Under the pieces are notes generated by a model that was not told the DNA's origin, searched no databases, and was given only the letters and a program-made list of their open reading frames with translations. Made by a program: the position numbers and the translations under genes. From contig JAQUOU010000010.1 in NCBI GenBank assembly GCA_028716975.1, forward strand, positions 62,001 to 126,000: a stretch of DNA of 64,000 nt, given 5' to 3'. Shown piece by piece: positions 1-9,671 of the stretch (position 1 is the first letter of the stretch; every line of letters starts with the position of its first letter). The stretch is from Methylobacter sp. Lineage in GTDB: Bacteria > Pseudomonadota > Gammaproteobacteria > Methylococcales > Methylomonadaceae.

Positions 1-600
1 TAAAATAGGTTCGGCTTGCCCCGGATTGAGTTGAGCGGGTATTTCATACTCCTGTAGGGCTTCATTAAGTTGATTCAATTGTAAATGGGCATGCCCCCGG
101 TAAAGATGTAGTTCCGCTTTAAGGGTATTGTTATATAAATCGGGGTCAATTTCTTTTAACAATAGGCTATATCTAAGTTGAGATAAATAGAGTTGCGCTT
201 GTGATGTAACAATTAATGACTTATCAGCTCCCAGTTTTTCGGCAAGTGAGAACTCATATTCTGCAGCGGAAAGATCCTTTTCAGTTAAATAGACTTGGCC
301 TAGCAAAATATGTGCAGCCAGATAACCGGGATTCTGTTGAATGGCATTTTTTAATCCAATAATTGCAGCTTTATTATTATTGTTACGAAATTGAACAACG
401 GCTTCTTCATAAAGACGGCTTGCCTGAATAGTCTCGGTGGCATAAATATCAGGCGCTGATGCAATAATTGTTATCAATGCAATTAAAAAATAGGCTTTTG
501 AATTTAATACATTAATATTAACAATTTTGCGACCTGATGCATTAATGCCCGAAGCACGCTTAATTATCAATTGTTGACCGGGATATTTATTAATTATCAT
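1..600 (-). CDS. PrsT-like TPR protein (PEP-CTERM system), 3' part outside window
   Basis: The minus strand reads open from an ATG at 600 to the window edge, giving about 200 residues. A hydrophobic segment near residues 37-52 looks like a signal or anchor helix. It is followed by TPR-type helices, with Leu, Ala and Tyr at the usual spacing and segments such as AAHILLGQVYL. The wording resembles the N-terminal part of PrsT, the TPR protein linked to PEP-CTERM/exosortase systems. That assignment is from memory of the family. A second TPR protein of the same style lies at 31064-32764 and a PEP-CTERM substrate at 45266-46304, which supports the link. The C-terminus is not in the window. The start is uncertain because the N-terminus before the hydrophobic helix is long. 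Confidence 0.7.
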   Translation of the reverse strand, partial: MIINKYPGQQLIIKRASGINASGRKIVNINVLNSKAYFLIALITIIASAPDIYATETIQASRLYEEAVVQFRNNNNKAAIIGLKNAIQQNPGYLAAHILLGQVYLTEKDLSAAEYEFSLAEKLGADKSLIVTSQAQLYLSQLRYSLLLKEIDPDLYNNTLKAELHLYRGHAHLQLNQLNEALQEYEIPAQLNPGQAEPIL

Positions 601-920
601 GCGGAAAATTATATTCAATAGGATGAGATGATATTTTCTTGCGCCACAGAAAAGCTTGTTCATGAAGACGTTTGAACTTCTGTTTAAAAGTCAGCAGGTA
701 TTAATTAGAATAGCAAAAAAGAAAAAACTTGCTCTAAAAGAGCCGGCATTCCTATAAATAGCAGGATGCTGCGATTGCAATATTTATAGGTCATCACAAA
801 TGAGGCTTTGTTGGTATTACCTTGATATAAGTTTCAACACATATCTAAATCAGCACTATATTGCTTTCAATTACCTGGAGAGTTTGACGCATTTAGCTTT
901 TCCATATATGATGCGCGGTT
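601..920. other. Divergent intergenic region with two small hairpins
   Basis: This AT-rich spacer separates the leftward TPR gene from the rightward yceD operon, so it should hold both promoters. Two perfect small palindromes are visible: GCTCT/AGAGC at 731-743, and a 9-bp stem CCTATAAAT/ATTTATAGG at 751-790. I cannot pick a convincing -35/-10 pair. Confidence 0.4.
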
Positions 921-1448
921 ATGTTAAATCGATTGCCTGAATATATTGATCCTTTTCATTTGGCTGATAAGCGGGGCATTTTAAAGGGTCAAATAGCATT
1001 AAACAGCCTGGATCGTTTGAGAGGTGCGTTATCAAACGATGAAGGGTTTGTTGCTATTGATCTTTTTTTTGCGCGGGAAGGAAGACTGGCCAAAATTGAC
1101 GGACGAATTACGGCAAATCTGTCGCTCGAATGCCAAAATTGTCTCCAAGCTTTGGAGTGGCCTATTGATAACGTAGTTAAACTAGGTATTGTCAGCTCGA
1201 TAGATCAAGCTAATCGATTACCCGACGATTATGAACCATTATTAGTTGGGGAAGAAAATATTCTTCTCAAGACAATTATTGAAGACGAGTTATTGCTTAT
1301 ATTGCCCGAATTTCCCAAACATCAGCATAATTGTTTCATCCCGAATTCAGGCAATAACCAATTAGATCCATTATTTGTGGATAAACCATCATCCATAGAA
1401 AACCCTTTTTCCATCTTAACCAAACTTAAAAATCCTGGAGACTCTTAA
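921..1448 (+). CDS. yceD: YceD/DUF177 family 23S rRNA accumulation protein
   Basis: A 175-residue protein matching the DUF177 (YceD) family in length and position. The conserved CxxC pair is visible at LECQNC in the middle, and a further Cys lies near the C-terminus in HNCF. In gammaproteobacteria yceD sits directly before rpmF and is needed for normal 23S rRNA accumulation. Here its stop codon overlaps the rpmF start (TAATG), so the two are translationally coupled. It is the first gene of the fatty-acid/ribosome operon. Confidence 0.92.
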   Translation: MLNRLPEYIDPFHLADKRGILKGQIALNSLDRLRGALSNDEGFVAIDLFFAREGRLAKIDGRITANLSLECQNCLQALEWPIDNVVKLGIVSSIDQANRLPDDYEPLLVGEENILLKTIIEDELLLILPEFPKHQHNCFIPNSGNNQLDPLFVDKPSSIENPFSILTKLKNPGDS

Positions 1449-1633
1449 TGGCAGTGCAAAAAAGTAAAGTATCACGCTCAAGACGTGGTCAACGTCGTTC
1501 ACACGATTCTTTAACAGGCAGGGCATTGTCTCAGGATGCCATGACAGGTGAAACTCATTTACGGCATCATGTTACGCCGGACGGCTTTTTTAAAGGTCGT
1601 CAAATAGTAATTCCTAATGAGGAAGATGTGTAA
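1448..1633 (+). CDS. rpmF: 50S ribosomal protein L32
   Basis: A 61-residue basic protein starting [20 protein letters not shown], the typical L32 N-terminus. The C-terminal half carries [12 protein letters not shown]. The zinc-binding cysteines found in some L32 proteins are absent, so this is the C-minus form. It overlaps the yceD stop and is followed by a stem-loop before plsX. Confidence 0.97.
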   Translation: MAVQKSKVSRSRRGQRRSHDSLTGRALSQDAMTGETHLRHHVTPDGFFKGRQIVIPNEEDV

Positions 1634-1659
1634 GCCTTCCGTTTTTTAGAATGATGCTG

Positions 1660-1690
1660 TGCCGAATCAAGTCTGGTTCGGCTTCTTTTA
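1660..1690 (+). terminator. Stem-loop with T-rich tail between rpmF and plsX
   Basis: A 9-bp stem (GCCGAATCA with TGGTTCGGC, one G-U pair) is followed by TTCTTTT. It could terminate part of the yceD-rpmF transcript so that L32 is made in excess over PlsX. It may also be a processing site. Confidence 0.55.
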
Positions 1691-1714
1691 ATAACTCCGG
1701 GATCATCCTTAAGC

Positions 1715-2743
1715 GTGAGTCTAACAATTTCGATTGATGCAATGGGCGGGGATCGTGGTCCTGAAGTTACCATTCCCGCTTCACTGGATTGTCTAAAAAA
1801 CAATCCGGACTTAAAACTGATTTTAGTGGGCGATGAAGCTGCTATCCTACAATATTTGGCCCACAGGATTGATGAATACAGAGAGAGGCTCACTATCAAG
1901 CACGCATCACAATGCGTCGGAATGGATGAATCACCCTCTAAGGCCCTGAAAAATAAAAAAGATTCATCGATGCGCGTTGCCATTAATCTGGTTCGCGACG
2001 GCTATGCAGATGCATGTGTCAGCGCCGGTAATACCGGAGCATTAATGGCTATTGCACGCTTTGTGCTGAAAATGATTCCAGGTATTGATCGTCCAGCCAT
2101 TATTTCCACTTTACCTACCATTTACGGCCACACTCATGTGCTGGATTTAGGTGCCAATGTAGATTGCAGTGCCGAGCATCTTTTTCAATTTGCGGTAATG
2201 GGGGCGGAACTGGTTAAAGCCGTTGAAAACATAGACTATCCAAAAGTAGGCTTGTTAAATATTGGCGAAGAAGACGTCAAAGGTAATGAGCAGGTTAAAG
2301 CGGCGGCAAAATTACTTGAAAACTCGACCTTAAATTATATTGGCTATGTGGAAGGGGATTCCTTAAATGCAGGCAATATTAAAGTCGATCTGATCGTTGC
2401 GGACGGTTTTGTAGGAAATGTTGCGCTTAAATCAATTGAAGGCGCAGCAAAAATGATCGGGACTGCATTAAAAGATGCTTTTAACCAAAACAGCCTGACC
2501 AAATTGGTCGGATGTATTGCTTATCCTGTTCTTAAGTCTTTTAAAGAGCGGATAGATCCTCGTCTATATAACGGCGCCAGTTTTTTAGGACTTCGGGGAC
2601 TTGTAATTAAAAGTCATGGCGGTGCCGATGTGCTGGCTTTTAAGACTGCAATACATCTTGCTGAAATTGAGATTAAAAAGGATGTCATCAGAAAAATAAG
2701 CGAGCAGGTTGAAAAAACCTTGTCCACAAGAGAAATTGCATGA
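1715..2743 (+). CDS. plsX: Phosphate acyltransferase PlsX
   Basis: A 342-residue protein with the PlsX signature: [12 protein letters not shown] at the N-terminus, [10 protein letters not shown] near residue 110, and [12 protein letters not shown]. It converts acyl-ACP to acyl-phosphate, the donor for PlsY in phospholipid synthesis, at the membrane surface. The start is GTG at 1715, placing the conserved DAMGGD at the usual distance from the N-terminus. It overlaps fabH by ATGA, so the two are co-translated. Confidence 0.96.
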   Translation: MSLTISIDAMGGDRGPEVTIPASLDCLKNNPDLKLILVGDEAAILQYLAHRIDEYRERLTIKHASQCVGMDESPSKALKNKKDSSMRVAINLVRDGYADACVSAGNTGALMAIARFVLKMIPGIDRPAIISTLPTIYGHTHVLDLGANVDCSAEHLFQFAVMGAELVKAVENIDYPKVGLLNIGEEDVKGNEQVKAAAKLLENSTLNYIGYVEGDSLNAGNIKVDLIVADGFVGNVALKSIEGAAKMIGTALKDAFNQNSLTKLVGCIAYPVLKSFKERIDPRLYNGASFLGLRGLVIKSHGGADVLAFKTAIHLAEIEIKKDVIRKISEQVEKTLSTREIA

Positions 2744-3708
2744 CCTTCTATTCGAGAGTAATCGGCACCGGAGGATATCTGCCGGAAGAAGTCCGGACTA
2801 ATGAACAAATATCACAAACTGTTGATACCTCGGATAGCTGGATTTACGAAAGAACGGGCATTAAAAGCCGCCGGATTGCCGGACCGAATGAAACGGCTTC
2901 AAGCATGGCTGAAATTGCTGCAAGACAGGCGATAGAAGCAGGCGCTTGCGACCCTGAAGAAATTGATTTGATTATCGTTGCAACAGGAACTCCCGATCGT
3001 ATTTATCCCAGCACCGGTTGCTTGCTTCAGCAGCGCTTGAGGATTAAAAATTGTGTAGCATTTGATATCCAGGCGGCCTGCTCGGGTTCAATTTTTGCAT
3101 TAAGTATTGCAGATCAATATATTAAATCAGGTATAGCGAAGAAAGTTCTCGTTATCGGCTCTGAAATCTGTTCGCGCGTTGTTGACTGGACGGATCGGGG
3201 TACCTGTATCTTATTTGGTGATGGCGCGGGAGCCGTATTACTCAGTGCTTCTGATGAAATGGGTATTTTGTCAACGCACATTCATTCTGATGGAGAGTAT
3301 GAGTCACTTCTTTACTGCCCAAACCCTCAGGCTGCTACCGAAGCAAATAAACAGGAAGCAGGCTACATTAATATGCGGGGCAATGAAGTATTTAAAGTAG
3401 CCGTCAATACATTAGGACGCATTGTCGATGAGACACTGGCTGCAAATAATATGGATAAATCTGAAGTTGACTGGCTGGTTCCGCATCAGGCGAACACACG
3501 GATTATTGAAGCGACGGCAAAGAAATTAAAAATGTCTATGGATCAGGTGGTTATGACTCTTGAAAATCAGGGCAATACATCGTCTGCTTCGGTGCTTCTT
3601 GCATTCAATGAAGCAGTTCGTGACAAACGTATTCAGCGCGGTCATGTAGTATTGCTTGAAGCATTTGGAGCAGGATTCACCTGGGGTTCTGCATTAATTA
3701 AATACTAA
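2740..3708 (+). CDS. fabH: 3-oxoacyl-ACP synthase III (KAS III)
   Basis: A 322-residue enzyme that starts fatty-acid synthesis by condensing acetyl-CoA with malonyl-ACP. The catalytic triad is visible: Cys114 in AACSGSIF, His249 in VPHQANTRI and Asn279 in [10 protein letters not shown]. The GINTRTGI-like region near residue 36 reads [10 protein letters not shown]. Its start overlaps the plsX stop. Length and motif order are normal for FabH. Confidence 0.97.
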   Translation: MTFYSRVIGTGGYLPEEVRTNEQISQTVDTSDSWIYERTGIKSRRIAGPNETASSMAEIAARQAIEAGACDPEEIDLIIVATGTPDRIYPSTGCLLQQRLRIKNCVAFDIQAACSGSIFALSIADQYIKSGIAKKVLVIGSEICSRVVDWTDRGTCILFGDGAGAVLLSASDEMGILSTHIHSDGEYESLLYCPNPQAATEANKQEAGYINMRGNEVFKVAVNTLGRIVDETLAANNMDKSEVDWLVPHQANTRIIEATAKKLKMSMDQVVMTLENQGNTSSASVLLAFNEAVRDKRIQRGHVVLLEAFGAGFTWGSALIKY

Positions 3709-3719
3709 GTCAACTCTAT

Positions 3720-4670
3720 ATGATCAGGCAAAATTATAAGTTAGCTTTTGTTTTTCCAGGGCAGGGCTCTCAATCTGTGGGCATGCTATCCGAATTGGCT
3801 GCCGCTTATCCTGAAGTAAAACAACTATTTGAACGCGCTTCCGATGTGCTGGATAAAAATTTATGGGCTATCGTTACAGAAGACCCTGAAGATGAGCTTA
3901 ATCAAACGCATAATACGCAGCCGGCCATGTTGGCTGCAGGCGTTGCGGTTTGGGAAATCTGGTGTAAGTACAGTGAAATCCGTCCGGGCTGGATGGCCGG
4001 GCATAGCCTTGGCGAATATACGGCACTGGTTTGTTCAGAAGCGATATCTTTTGAAGATGGCATAAAACTGGTTTCCGAGAGGGGACGCTTGATGCAGGAA
4101 GCCGTGCCCGCCGGACAGGGTGCAATGGCGGCAATTTTAGGTCTTGAAGACCACCAGGTTGTTAAAGTTTGCGCGGATACCGCAGAAACAGAAGTGGTTT
4201 CTGCCGTCAATTTTAATGCACCAAGCCAAGTGGTTATTGCTGGAAACGTGGCCGCTGTAGAAAGAGCAATGGTGGCAGCAAAAGAGGCTGGAGCTAAGCG
4301 AACCGTAAAATTACCGGTCAGTGTTCCATCTCACTGTGCACTAATGGCTTCAGCCGCAGAAAAGCTGGATAAATATTTGCAGAATACAGCCATTGATATA
4401 CCGGAAATGACGTTAATTCATAATGTAGATGTCGCTTCGCATAATGCGCCGGAAGTTATCCGTAACGCACTAAAGGAGCAACTCTATAAGCCTGTGCGTT
4501 GGTCGGATAGCATTAGATTTATGCATGATCAAGGTGTTACCTGTTTTGTTGAATGCGGTCCCGGCAAAGTATTAATCGGGTTAAACAAACGTATTGCAAA
4601 GAATGCCGAGCATATGGCTTTGTATGACCCAGAGACATTAAGTAAAGTATTGGAGCAGCTAAATGACTAA
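3720..4670 (+). CDS. fabD: Malonyl-CoA:ACP transacylase
   Basis: A 316-residue protein with the FabD motifs: VFPGQGSQ at residues 11-18, the nucleophile Ser96 in GHSLGEY, and the catalytic His205 in PSHCALM. It loads malonyl groups onto ACP for FabH, FabF and FabG. It follows fabH by 11 bases and overlaps fabG by 8 bases. Confidence 0.97.
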   Translation: MIRQNYKLAFVFPGQGSQSVGMLSELAAAYPEVKQLFERASDVLDKNLWAIVTEDPEDELNQTHNTQPAMLAAGVAVWEIWCKYSEIRPGWMAGHSLGEYTALVCSEAISFEDGIKLVSERGRLMQEAVPAGQGAMAAILGLEDHQVVKVCADTAETEVVSAVNFNAPSQVVIAGNVAAVERAMVAAKEAGAKRTVKLPVSVPSHCALMASAAEKLDKYLQNTAIDIPEMTLIHNVDVASHNAPEVIRNALKEQLYKPVRWSDSIRFMHDQGVTCFVECGPGKVLIGLNKRIAKNAEHMALYDPETLSKVLEQLND

Positions 4671-5391
4671 ACAAATAGCTTTAGTTACAGGCGCCAGTCG
4701 CGGCATAGGCAGGGCAATCGCTGAAAGACTGGCTGAAGATGGCTTTTTCGTTGTAGGCACAGCGACATCTAATAATGGCGCCGACTCAATTTCCGCTTAT
4801 TTAATCGGCAACGGCAAAGGCATAAAGCTGAATGTAGCCGACCCTGATTCTATTGCAGAAGTCATTAAAAGTGTAAATGATGAATTTGGGGCACCCACTG
4901 TATTGGTCAATAACGCCGGTATTACTCGGGATAATTTGTTGATGCGAATGAAAGATGAAGAATGGGACGATATTATTAATACTAATTTAACTTCTGTTTT
5001 TCGCATGAGCAAGGCAGTGCTGCGGGGCATGATTAAAGCCAGGGCAGGGCGCATCATTAATATTTCATCGGTAGTAGGGGCTACCGGTAATGCGGGACAG
5101 GCAAATTATGCCGCTGCAAAAGCCGGAATAATCGGATTTGCCAAATCAATGGCCAAAGAAGTGGGCTCGCGAAATATTACTGTCAATACAGTGGCGCCCG
5201 GTTTTATCGATACCGATATGACAAAGGAACTGGGCGATGATATTAAAAATGCATTACTCGCATCTATTCCGTTATCTCGTCTTGGCGACGCCAAAGAAAT
5301 TGCCCATACTGTTTCATTTCTGGCTTCTGAAGGGGCGGCTTATATTACCGGTGAAACCATTCACGTTAACGGCGGTATGTTTATGCCTTAA
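4663..5391 (+). CDS. fabG: 3-oxoacyl-ACP reductase
   Basis: A 242-residue short-chain dehydrogenase. The NADPH-binding TGASRGIG is at residues 9-16 and NNAGITRD at 83-90. The catalytic Ser136, Tyr149 and Lys153 have the spacing seen in FabG. It reduces 3-oxoacyl-ACP in the elongation cycle. It overlaps the 3' end of fabD. Confidence 0.97.
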   Translation: MTKQIALVTGASRGIGRAIAERLAEDGFFVVGTATSNNGADSISAYLIGNGKGIKLNVADPDSIAEVIKSVNDEFGAPTVLVNNAGITRDNLLMRMKDEEWDDIINTNLTSVFRMSKAVLRGMIKARAGRIINISSVVGATGNAGQANYAAAKAGIIGFAKSMAKEVGSRNITVNTVAPGFIDTDMTKELGDDIKNALLASIPLSRLGDAKEIAHTVSFLASEGAAYITGETIHVNGGMFMP

Positions 5392-5393
5392 TA

Positions 5394-5453
5394 TTGTGAC
5401 ATTATTGCAATATAAAGTATAATTCCCCCGCCGTCTGGAATTGCCGGAGACGG
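5394..5453 (+). promoter_or_regulatory. Likely acpP promoter and 5' leader hairpin
   Basis: TTGTGA at 5394 and a perfect TATAAT at 5418-5423 are separated by 18 bases, in the 145-base gap between fabG and acpP. A 6-bp hairpin (CCGTCT/AGACGG, 5431-5453) would lie at the very start of the transcript. An extra promoter fits the need for much more ACP than the other Fab enzymes. This is inferred from sequence only. Confidence 0.6.
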
Positions 5454-5536
5454 GATTTCTAGTAAAAACAACAACAATACTATTGTAAGTATCAGATTAG
5501 ACGCTGATCAACTTACATTGTTTGAGGATAATAATT

Positions 5537-5767
5537 ATGAGTAACGTTGAAGAACGAGTAAAAAAGATTGTTGCAGAGCAATTGGGTGTTAAAGAAGATA
5601 TCGCTACTGATGCTTCATTCGTAGATGATCTTGGTGCTGATTCTCTTGATACAGTTGAACTCGTCATGGCTCTTGAAGAAGAATTTGAATGCGAAATTCC
5701 AGACGATGAAGCTGAAAAAATCACAACAGTTCAACAAGCTATAGACTACGTAGAAAAAAACGCATAA
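5537..5767 (+). CDS. acpP: Acyl carrier protein
   Basis: A 76-residue acidic protein with the phosphopantetheine attachment Ser36 in [10 protein letters not shown]. The ATG at 5537 is chosen over an in-frame TTG at 5522, because it gives the canonical [10 protein letters not shown] start and has GAGG about 9 bases upstream. ACP carries the growing acyl chain. The partial phosphopantetheinyl transferase at the window's right end is of the type that activates carrier proteins, but its own target is unknown. Confidence 0.98.
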   Translation: MSNVEERVKKIVAEQLGVKEDIATDASFVDDLGADSLDTVELVMALEEEFECEIPDDEAEKITTVQQAIDYVEKNA

Positions 5768-5773
5768 ATAACT

Positions 5774-5814
5774 GCTACTGAGGGGTGATAACCCCACCCA
5801 TACCCCTTAGTAGC
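5774..5814 (+). terminator. Long stem-loop after acpP
   Basis: GCTACT-G-AGGGGT pairs with ACCCCT-T-AGTAGC, giving 12 pairs around one mismatch. There is no U-tract after it. It more likely stabilises the 3' end of acpP mRNA, or partly attenuates transcription into fabF, than acts as a strong terminator. Confidence 0.55.
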
Positions 5815-5864
5815 AATATCTCCTTATTCCCACCTTCACTTTTCTTACAGTACGGTACATTACA

Positions 5865-7109
5865 TTGAGCATACGTCGGGTTGTAATAACTGGATTAGGC
5901 GCAGTTACGCCCTTAGCTAATACTGTCGCAGAAACCTGGGATGGTATAATTAATGGCAAAAGCGGCATAAGCTCAATTGATTCTTTTGATATTTCTCCTT
6001 TCGCCACTACATTTGGCGGAGTCATAAGAAATTTGGATATTACCCGGTATATCGAAGATAAAGACGCTAAACGTATGGATGGTTTTATCCATTACGGTAT
6101 TGCTGCGGGTTGTCAGGCAATTGAAGATTCGGGTATTGAAGTAACCGAAGCCAATGCGGAACGTATCGGCGTTGCTATTGGTTCAGGAATTGGCGGCATT
6201 ACCGGAATTGAAGAATGCTATGCCACTTATGAAAAAAGCGGTCCGCGCCGCATATCACCTTTTTTTGTTCCCGGCAACATTATTAATATGATTTCCGGTA
6301 ACCTTTCAATCAAATATGGATTAAAAGGTCCTAACTTCGCTATTGTTACTGCCTGCGCCACCGGCACCCACAACATTGGTGATGCCGCACGATTAATTAA
6401 ATATGGCGATGCCGACGTAATGGTTGCCGGTGGTGCAGAACGCTGCACAACATCACCGACTGCAATGGGAGGATTTGTGGCGGCAAAAGCTTTATCTCGT
6501 CGAAATGATAATCCACAAGCCGCGAGCCGGCCCTGGGATAAAGACCGTGACGGCTTCGTATTAAGTGATGGCTCGGGTGTTGTTGTTCTGGAAGAATTGG
6601 AGCATGCAAAAAACCGTGATGCAAAAATTTATGCTGAAGTGGTTGGTTATGGCATGAGTGGCGATGCCTTTCACATTACCACGCCTTCGGCGGGTGGAGA
6701 AGGCGCCGCGCGCTGTATGAAAAATGCATTGAGGGATGCGGGATTAAACAGTGAAGATATTGATTATATCAATGCACATGGTACATCAACCCCCGCCGGT
6801 GATATCGGGGAAACCCATGCCATGAAAGCAGCGTTGGGTGCTCATGCCTATAAAGTAGCCATCAGTTCAACAAAATCCATGATTGGGCATTTATTGGGCG
6901 CTGCCGGGGGTATTGAAGCTGTACTGACTGTATTAAGCATTAAAAACCAGATTGCGCCACCTACCATTAACCTGGAAAATCAGGGTCCTGAATGTGATCT
7001 TGATTACGTGCCGAATATTGCCAGAAATATGAAAATCAATGTGGCTATGTCCAATTCATTCGGTTTTGGCGGCACCAATGGCACGTTAATTTTTAAGCGA
7101 TACGATTAG
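5865..7109 (+). CDS. fabF: 3-oxoacyl-ACP synthase II
   Basis: A 414-residue condensing enzyme with the Cys-His-His triad: Cys164 in VTACATGTHN, His305 in NAHGTSTPAGD and His342 in MIGHLLGAAGG. The start is TTG at 5865, giving MSIRRVVITGLG, the normal FabF N-terminus. No ATG or GTG lies at a suitable place. It elongates acyl-ACP. A 9-bp hairpin (7099-7124) surrounds its stop codon. Confidence 0.95.
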   Translation: MSIRRVVITGLGAVTPLANTVAETWDGIINGKSGISSIDSFDISPFATTFGGVIRNLDITRYIEDKDAKRMDGFIHYGIAAGCQAIEDSGIEVTEANAERIGVAIGSGIGGITGIEECYATYEKSGPRRISPFFVPGNIINMISGNLSIKYGLKGPNFAIVTACATGTHNIGDAARLIKYGDADVMVAGGAERCTTSPTAMGGFVAAKALSRRNDNPQAASRPWDKDRDGFVLSDGSGVVVLEELEHAKNRDAKIYAEVVGYGMSGDAFHITTPSAGGEGAARCMKNALRDAGLNSEDIDYINAHGTSTPAGDIGETHAMKAALGAHAYKVAISSTKSMIGHLLGAAGGIEAVLTVLSIKNQIAPPTINLENQGPECDLDYVPNIARNMKINVAMSNSFGFGGTNGTLIFKRYD

Positions 7110-7145
7110 TTTGTAAATCGTATCTTTAACAACTGATGCTCTTTG

Positions 7146-7982
7146 ATGATTATCCTGATAAATGGAGAATACAAAGAGTATATTGAAATAGTTGATCGCG
7201 GATTTCAGTATGGCGATGGATTATTCGAAACGATTGAAGTGAAAAACGGACAGTCTGTATTTCTTGACCGGCATTTAGACCGGTTAAATGCAGGTTGCAA
7301 TCGGCTCCATATCCCCCTTACGAATATCGAACTTCTTACTTTTGAAGCTAAAGAGCTTGGCAAGTATTCAAGTGCCGCTGTTCTCAAGATTATTATCACC
7401 CGCGGTTCAGGCGGGCGAGGTTATCGTCAACCGGATATGATCCAGCCTACCCGCGTATTGAGTCTTTATCCTTTTCCTGATTATCCCATTGTCTATAAAG
7501 AGCAGGGCATTACTGCCCGTTTCTGCGATACCCGTTTAGGTTTAAATCCTGCGCTTGCAGGTCTTAAACACATGAACCGGCTTGAGCAGGTATTGGCAAG
7601 GGCTGAATGGAATAATCCTGCAATTCAGGAAGGCATAATGATGGATATGAATGATTATGTTATTGAAGGTACAATGACTAATCTTTTCTATATTAAGAAT
7701 GCTACACTTTACACCCCGTCACTAGCTCAATCAGGTGTAGCCGGCATTATGCGCAGTATTATTATGACAGTAGCATCCGAGCATCAGCTTCCTGTAACAG
7801 AACAAGCCTTTACCAAAGATGCTTTACTGTCAGCTGATGAAGTGTTCGTCAGTAATTCAATTATCGGCATATGGCCGGTTAATAAAATCGCAAATACACT
7901 TTTCCAGGTTGGCTCCATAACCAGGCAAATACAAATCTGGGTAGACATCTTTAAAAATGAGGCGCTCCGGTGTGATCAATAA
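7146..7982 (+). CDS. pabC: Aminodeoxychorismate lyase
   Basis: A 278-residue fold-type IV PLP enzyme. The PLP lysine is Lys141 in AGLKHMNRLEQV, and DRGFQYGDGLFET near residue 17 and EGTMTNLF are also present. It releases pyruvate from aminodeoxychorismate to make p-aminobenzoate for folate. ATG at 7146 is preferred over the TTG one codon earlier. Between fabF and mltG, pabC is in its usual operon place, which favours PabC over a branched-chain aminotransferase. Confidence 0.93.
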   Translation: MIILINGEYKEYIEIVDRGFQYGDGLFETIEVKNGQSVFLDRHLDRLNAGCNRLHIPLTNIELLTFEAKELGKYSSAAVLKIIITRGSGGRGYRQPDMIQPTRVLSLYPFPDYPIVYKEQGITARFCDTRLGLNPALAGLKHMNRLEQVLARAEWNNPAIQEGIMMDMNDYVIEGTMTNLFYIKNATLYTPSLAQSGVAGIMRSIIMTVASEHQLPVTEQAFTKDALLSADEVFVSNSIIGIWPVNKIANTLFQVGSITRQIQIWVDIFKNEALRCDQ

Positions 7983-9009
7983 GATTATCGGCTTTACATT
8001 GATAATTTTAAGCTTCATCGGAGGATGGGAATGGATGGATTACCAAAATGCTTTAACTCTTCCGGTGGTAACCGGCAAGCAACCAGTTTATATAGAAATC
8101 AACAAAGGTGACTCTTTAACCCAGATTACCGATAAACTTGTTGAGCAAAATCTGGCTATCAAACCGTTCTGGTTTAAGGTAATCGCTTTTCAGGAAAAAG
8201 TCGCCAAAAAACTCAAAACAGGGGAATACGAATTAACGCCAGGTGTAACTATACCGGAAATATTAGCCCTGTTTGAGCAGGGCAAGACCAAACAGTACGC
8301 GATTACTTTCCTGGAAGGCTGGAGCTTTAATGAAGTTGTACAGGAAGTCGAGAGCAACCCTAATCTTGAACACACACTTAGCTTCAAACCTCCTCCGGAG
8401 CTTAACAGTTCAGGTAAAGCTGTTGATTTTCAGGATGTAATGTCAAGGCTGGGGGTTGACACAAAATCTCCCGAAGGCTTATTTTTTCCGGATACCTATT
8501 TTTTCGAAAAACATATGTCGGATGTCTCTTTATTAAAAAGAGCCTATGACAAAATGCAGTTGGTCCTGCAACAGGAGTGGCTCAAGAAGGCTGAAAACTT
8601 ACCCTTTAAAACTCCCTATGAAGCATTGATTCTGGCTTCAATTATTGAGAAAGAAACCGGTACAGTTGTCGAGAGACCCTTAATAGCAGGAGTCTTTATT
8701 CGTAGGCTGGAAAATGACATGTTACTTCAAACCGACCCTACGGTGATTTACGGCATGGGTGAAAATTATCGGGGTGATATTGGCTTTAAGGATATAAAAA
8801 CGGCTACGCCTTACAATACTTATGTGATTAAAGGCTTGCCGCCCACGCCGATTGCCATGCCGGGACGCGATGCGATTTATGCCGCCCTGCATCCGGATAA
8901 GAGCAAAAATCTTTATTTTGTGGCCCGGGGTGACGGTACTCATGTGTTTTCGTCAACTTTAAAGGACCACAACCAGGCTGTCAATATTTACCAACGGAAG
9001 AAAAAATGA
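7957..9009 (+). CDS. mltG: Endolytic murein transglycosylase MltG
   Basis: A 350-residue YceG/MltG protein. One N-terminal membrane segment (about residues 8-27) is followed by a LysM-like region (PVYIEINKGDSL) and the catalytic region LILASIIEKETG. Glu231 in this region is the likely active-site residue by comparison with the E. coli enzyme. It cuts nascent glycan strands in the periplasm and is thought to end their synthesis. It overlaps pabC by 26 bases and tmk by ATGA. Confidence 0.95.
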   Translation: MRRSGVINKIIGFTLIILSFIGGWEWMDYQNALTLPVVTGKQPVYIEINKGDSLTQITDKLVEQNLAIKPFWFKVIAFQEKVAKKLKTGEYELTPGVTIPEILALFEQGKTKQYAITFLEGWSFNEVVQEVESNPNLEHTLSFKPPPELNSSGKAVDFQDVMSRLGVDTKSPEGLFFPDTYFFEKHMSDVSLLKRAYDKMQLVLQQEWLKKAENLPFKTPYEALILASIIEKETGTVVERPLIAGVFIRRLENDMLLQTDPTVIYGMGENYRGDIGFKDIKTATPYNTYVIKGLPPTPIAMPGRDAIYAALHPDKSKNLYFVARGDGTHVFSSTLKDHNQAVNIYQRKKK

Positions 9010-9671
9010 CAATTGTTACCCCTGTTGGTATGTCCCGGAAAAGAGAGGGCAGAGGTAAATTTATTACCCTGGAAGGGGGGGAAGGGGTAGGCAAAACCAC
9101 TAATCTGCCTTTTATACAAGATTATTTGCAACATCATAATATACCGGTAGTTGTAACTCGTGAGCCCGGTGGAACCCGGTTTGCAGAAAAAATACGCCAC
9201 CTATTGCTGGATGCTGAAAGTGAGCCGCTTTCAGAGCAAGCTGAATTATTGCTGATGTTTGCAGCAAGAGCGCAGCATATCAGGCATATTATCGAACCTG
9301 CTTTGGCGCACGGAAACTGGGTGCTTTGCGATCGCTTTACAGACGCAACCTACGCTTATCAAGGCGGAGGGCGGGATATGAGCTTCAGCACCATAGAATG
9401 GCTCGAAAACCTTGTGCAAGGTCCATTAAAACCTGACTTAACCCTTTTACTGGATATGCCTGTTGAAACAGGAATGACGCGCGCCAAAGAAAGAGGAGGT
9501 GAGTTCGACCGTTTTGAATCAGAAAAAATCAGCTTTTTCGAAAGGGTCAGACAAGCTTATTTAATGCAGGCAGAACGCTACCCGGAGCGCATCAAACTTA
9601 TTAAAGCGAATCAACCGTTAATTGATGTGCAAGCTGCAATTGCTAATGCCGTTCAGCCGTTATTGATGTGA
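9006..9671 (+). CDS. tmk: Thymidylate kinase
   Basis: A 221-residue P-loop kinase with GGEGVGKTT at residues 24-32, the TREPGGT substrate loop, and DRFTDATYAYQGGGR. It phosphorylates dTMP to dTDP. About 17 residues precede the usual GKFITLEGGEG start. An internal ATG at 9030 is an alternative, but the ATG at 9006 couples directly with the mltG stop. Confidence 0.96.
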   Translation: MTIVTPVGMSRKREGRGKFITLEGGEGVGKTTNLPFIQDYLQHHNIPVVVTREPGGTRFAEKIRHLLLDAESEPLSEQAELLLMFAARAQHIRHIIEPALAHGNWVLCDRFTDATYAYQGGGRDMSFSTIEWLENLVQGPLKPDLTLLLDMPVETGMTRAKERGGEFDRFESEKISFFERVRQAYLMQAERYPERIKLIKANQPLIDVQAAIANAVQPLLM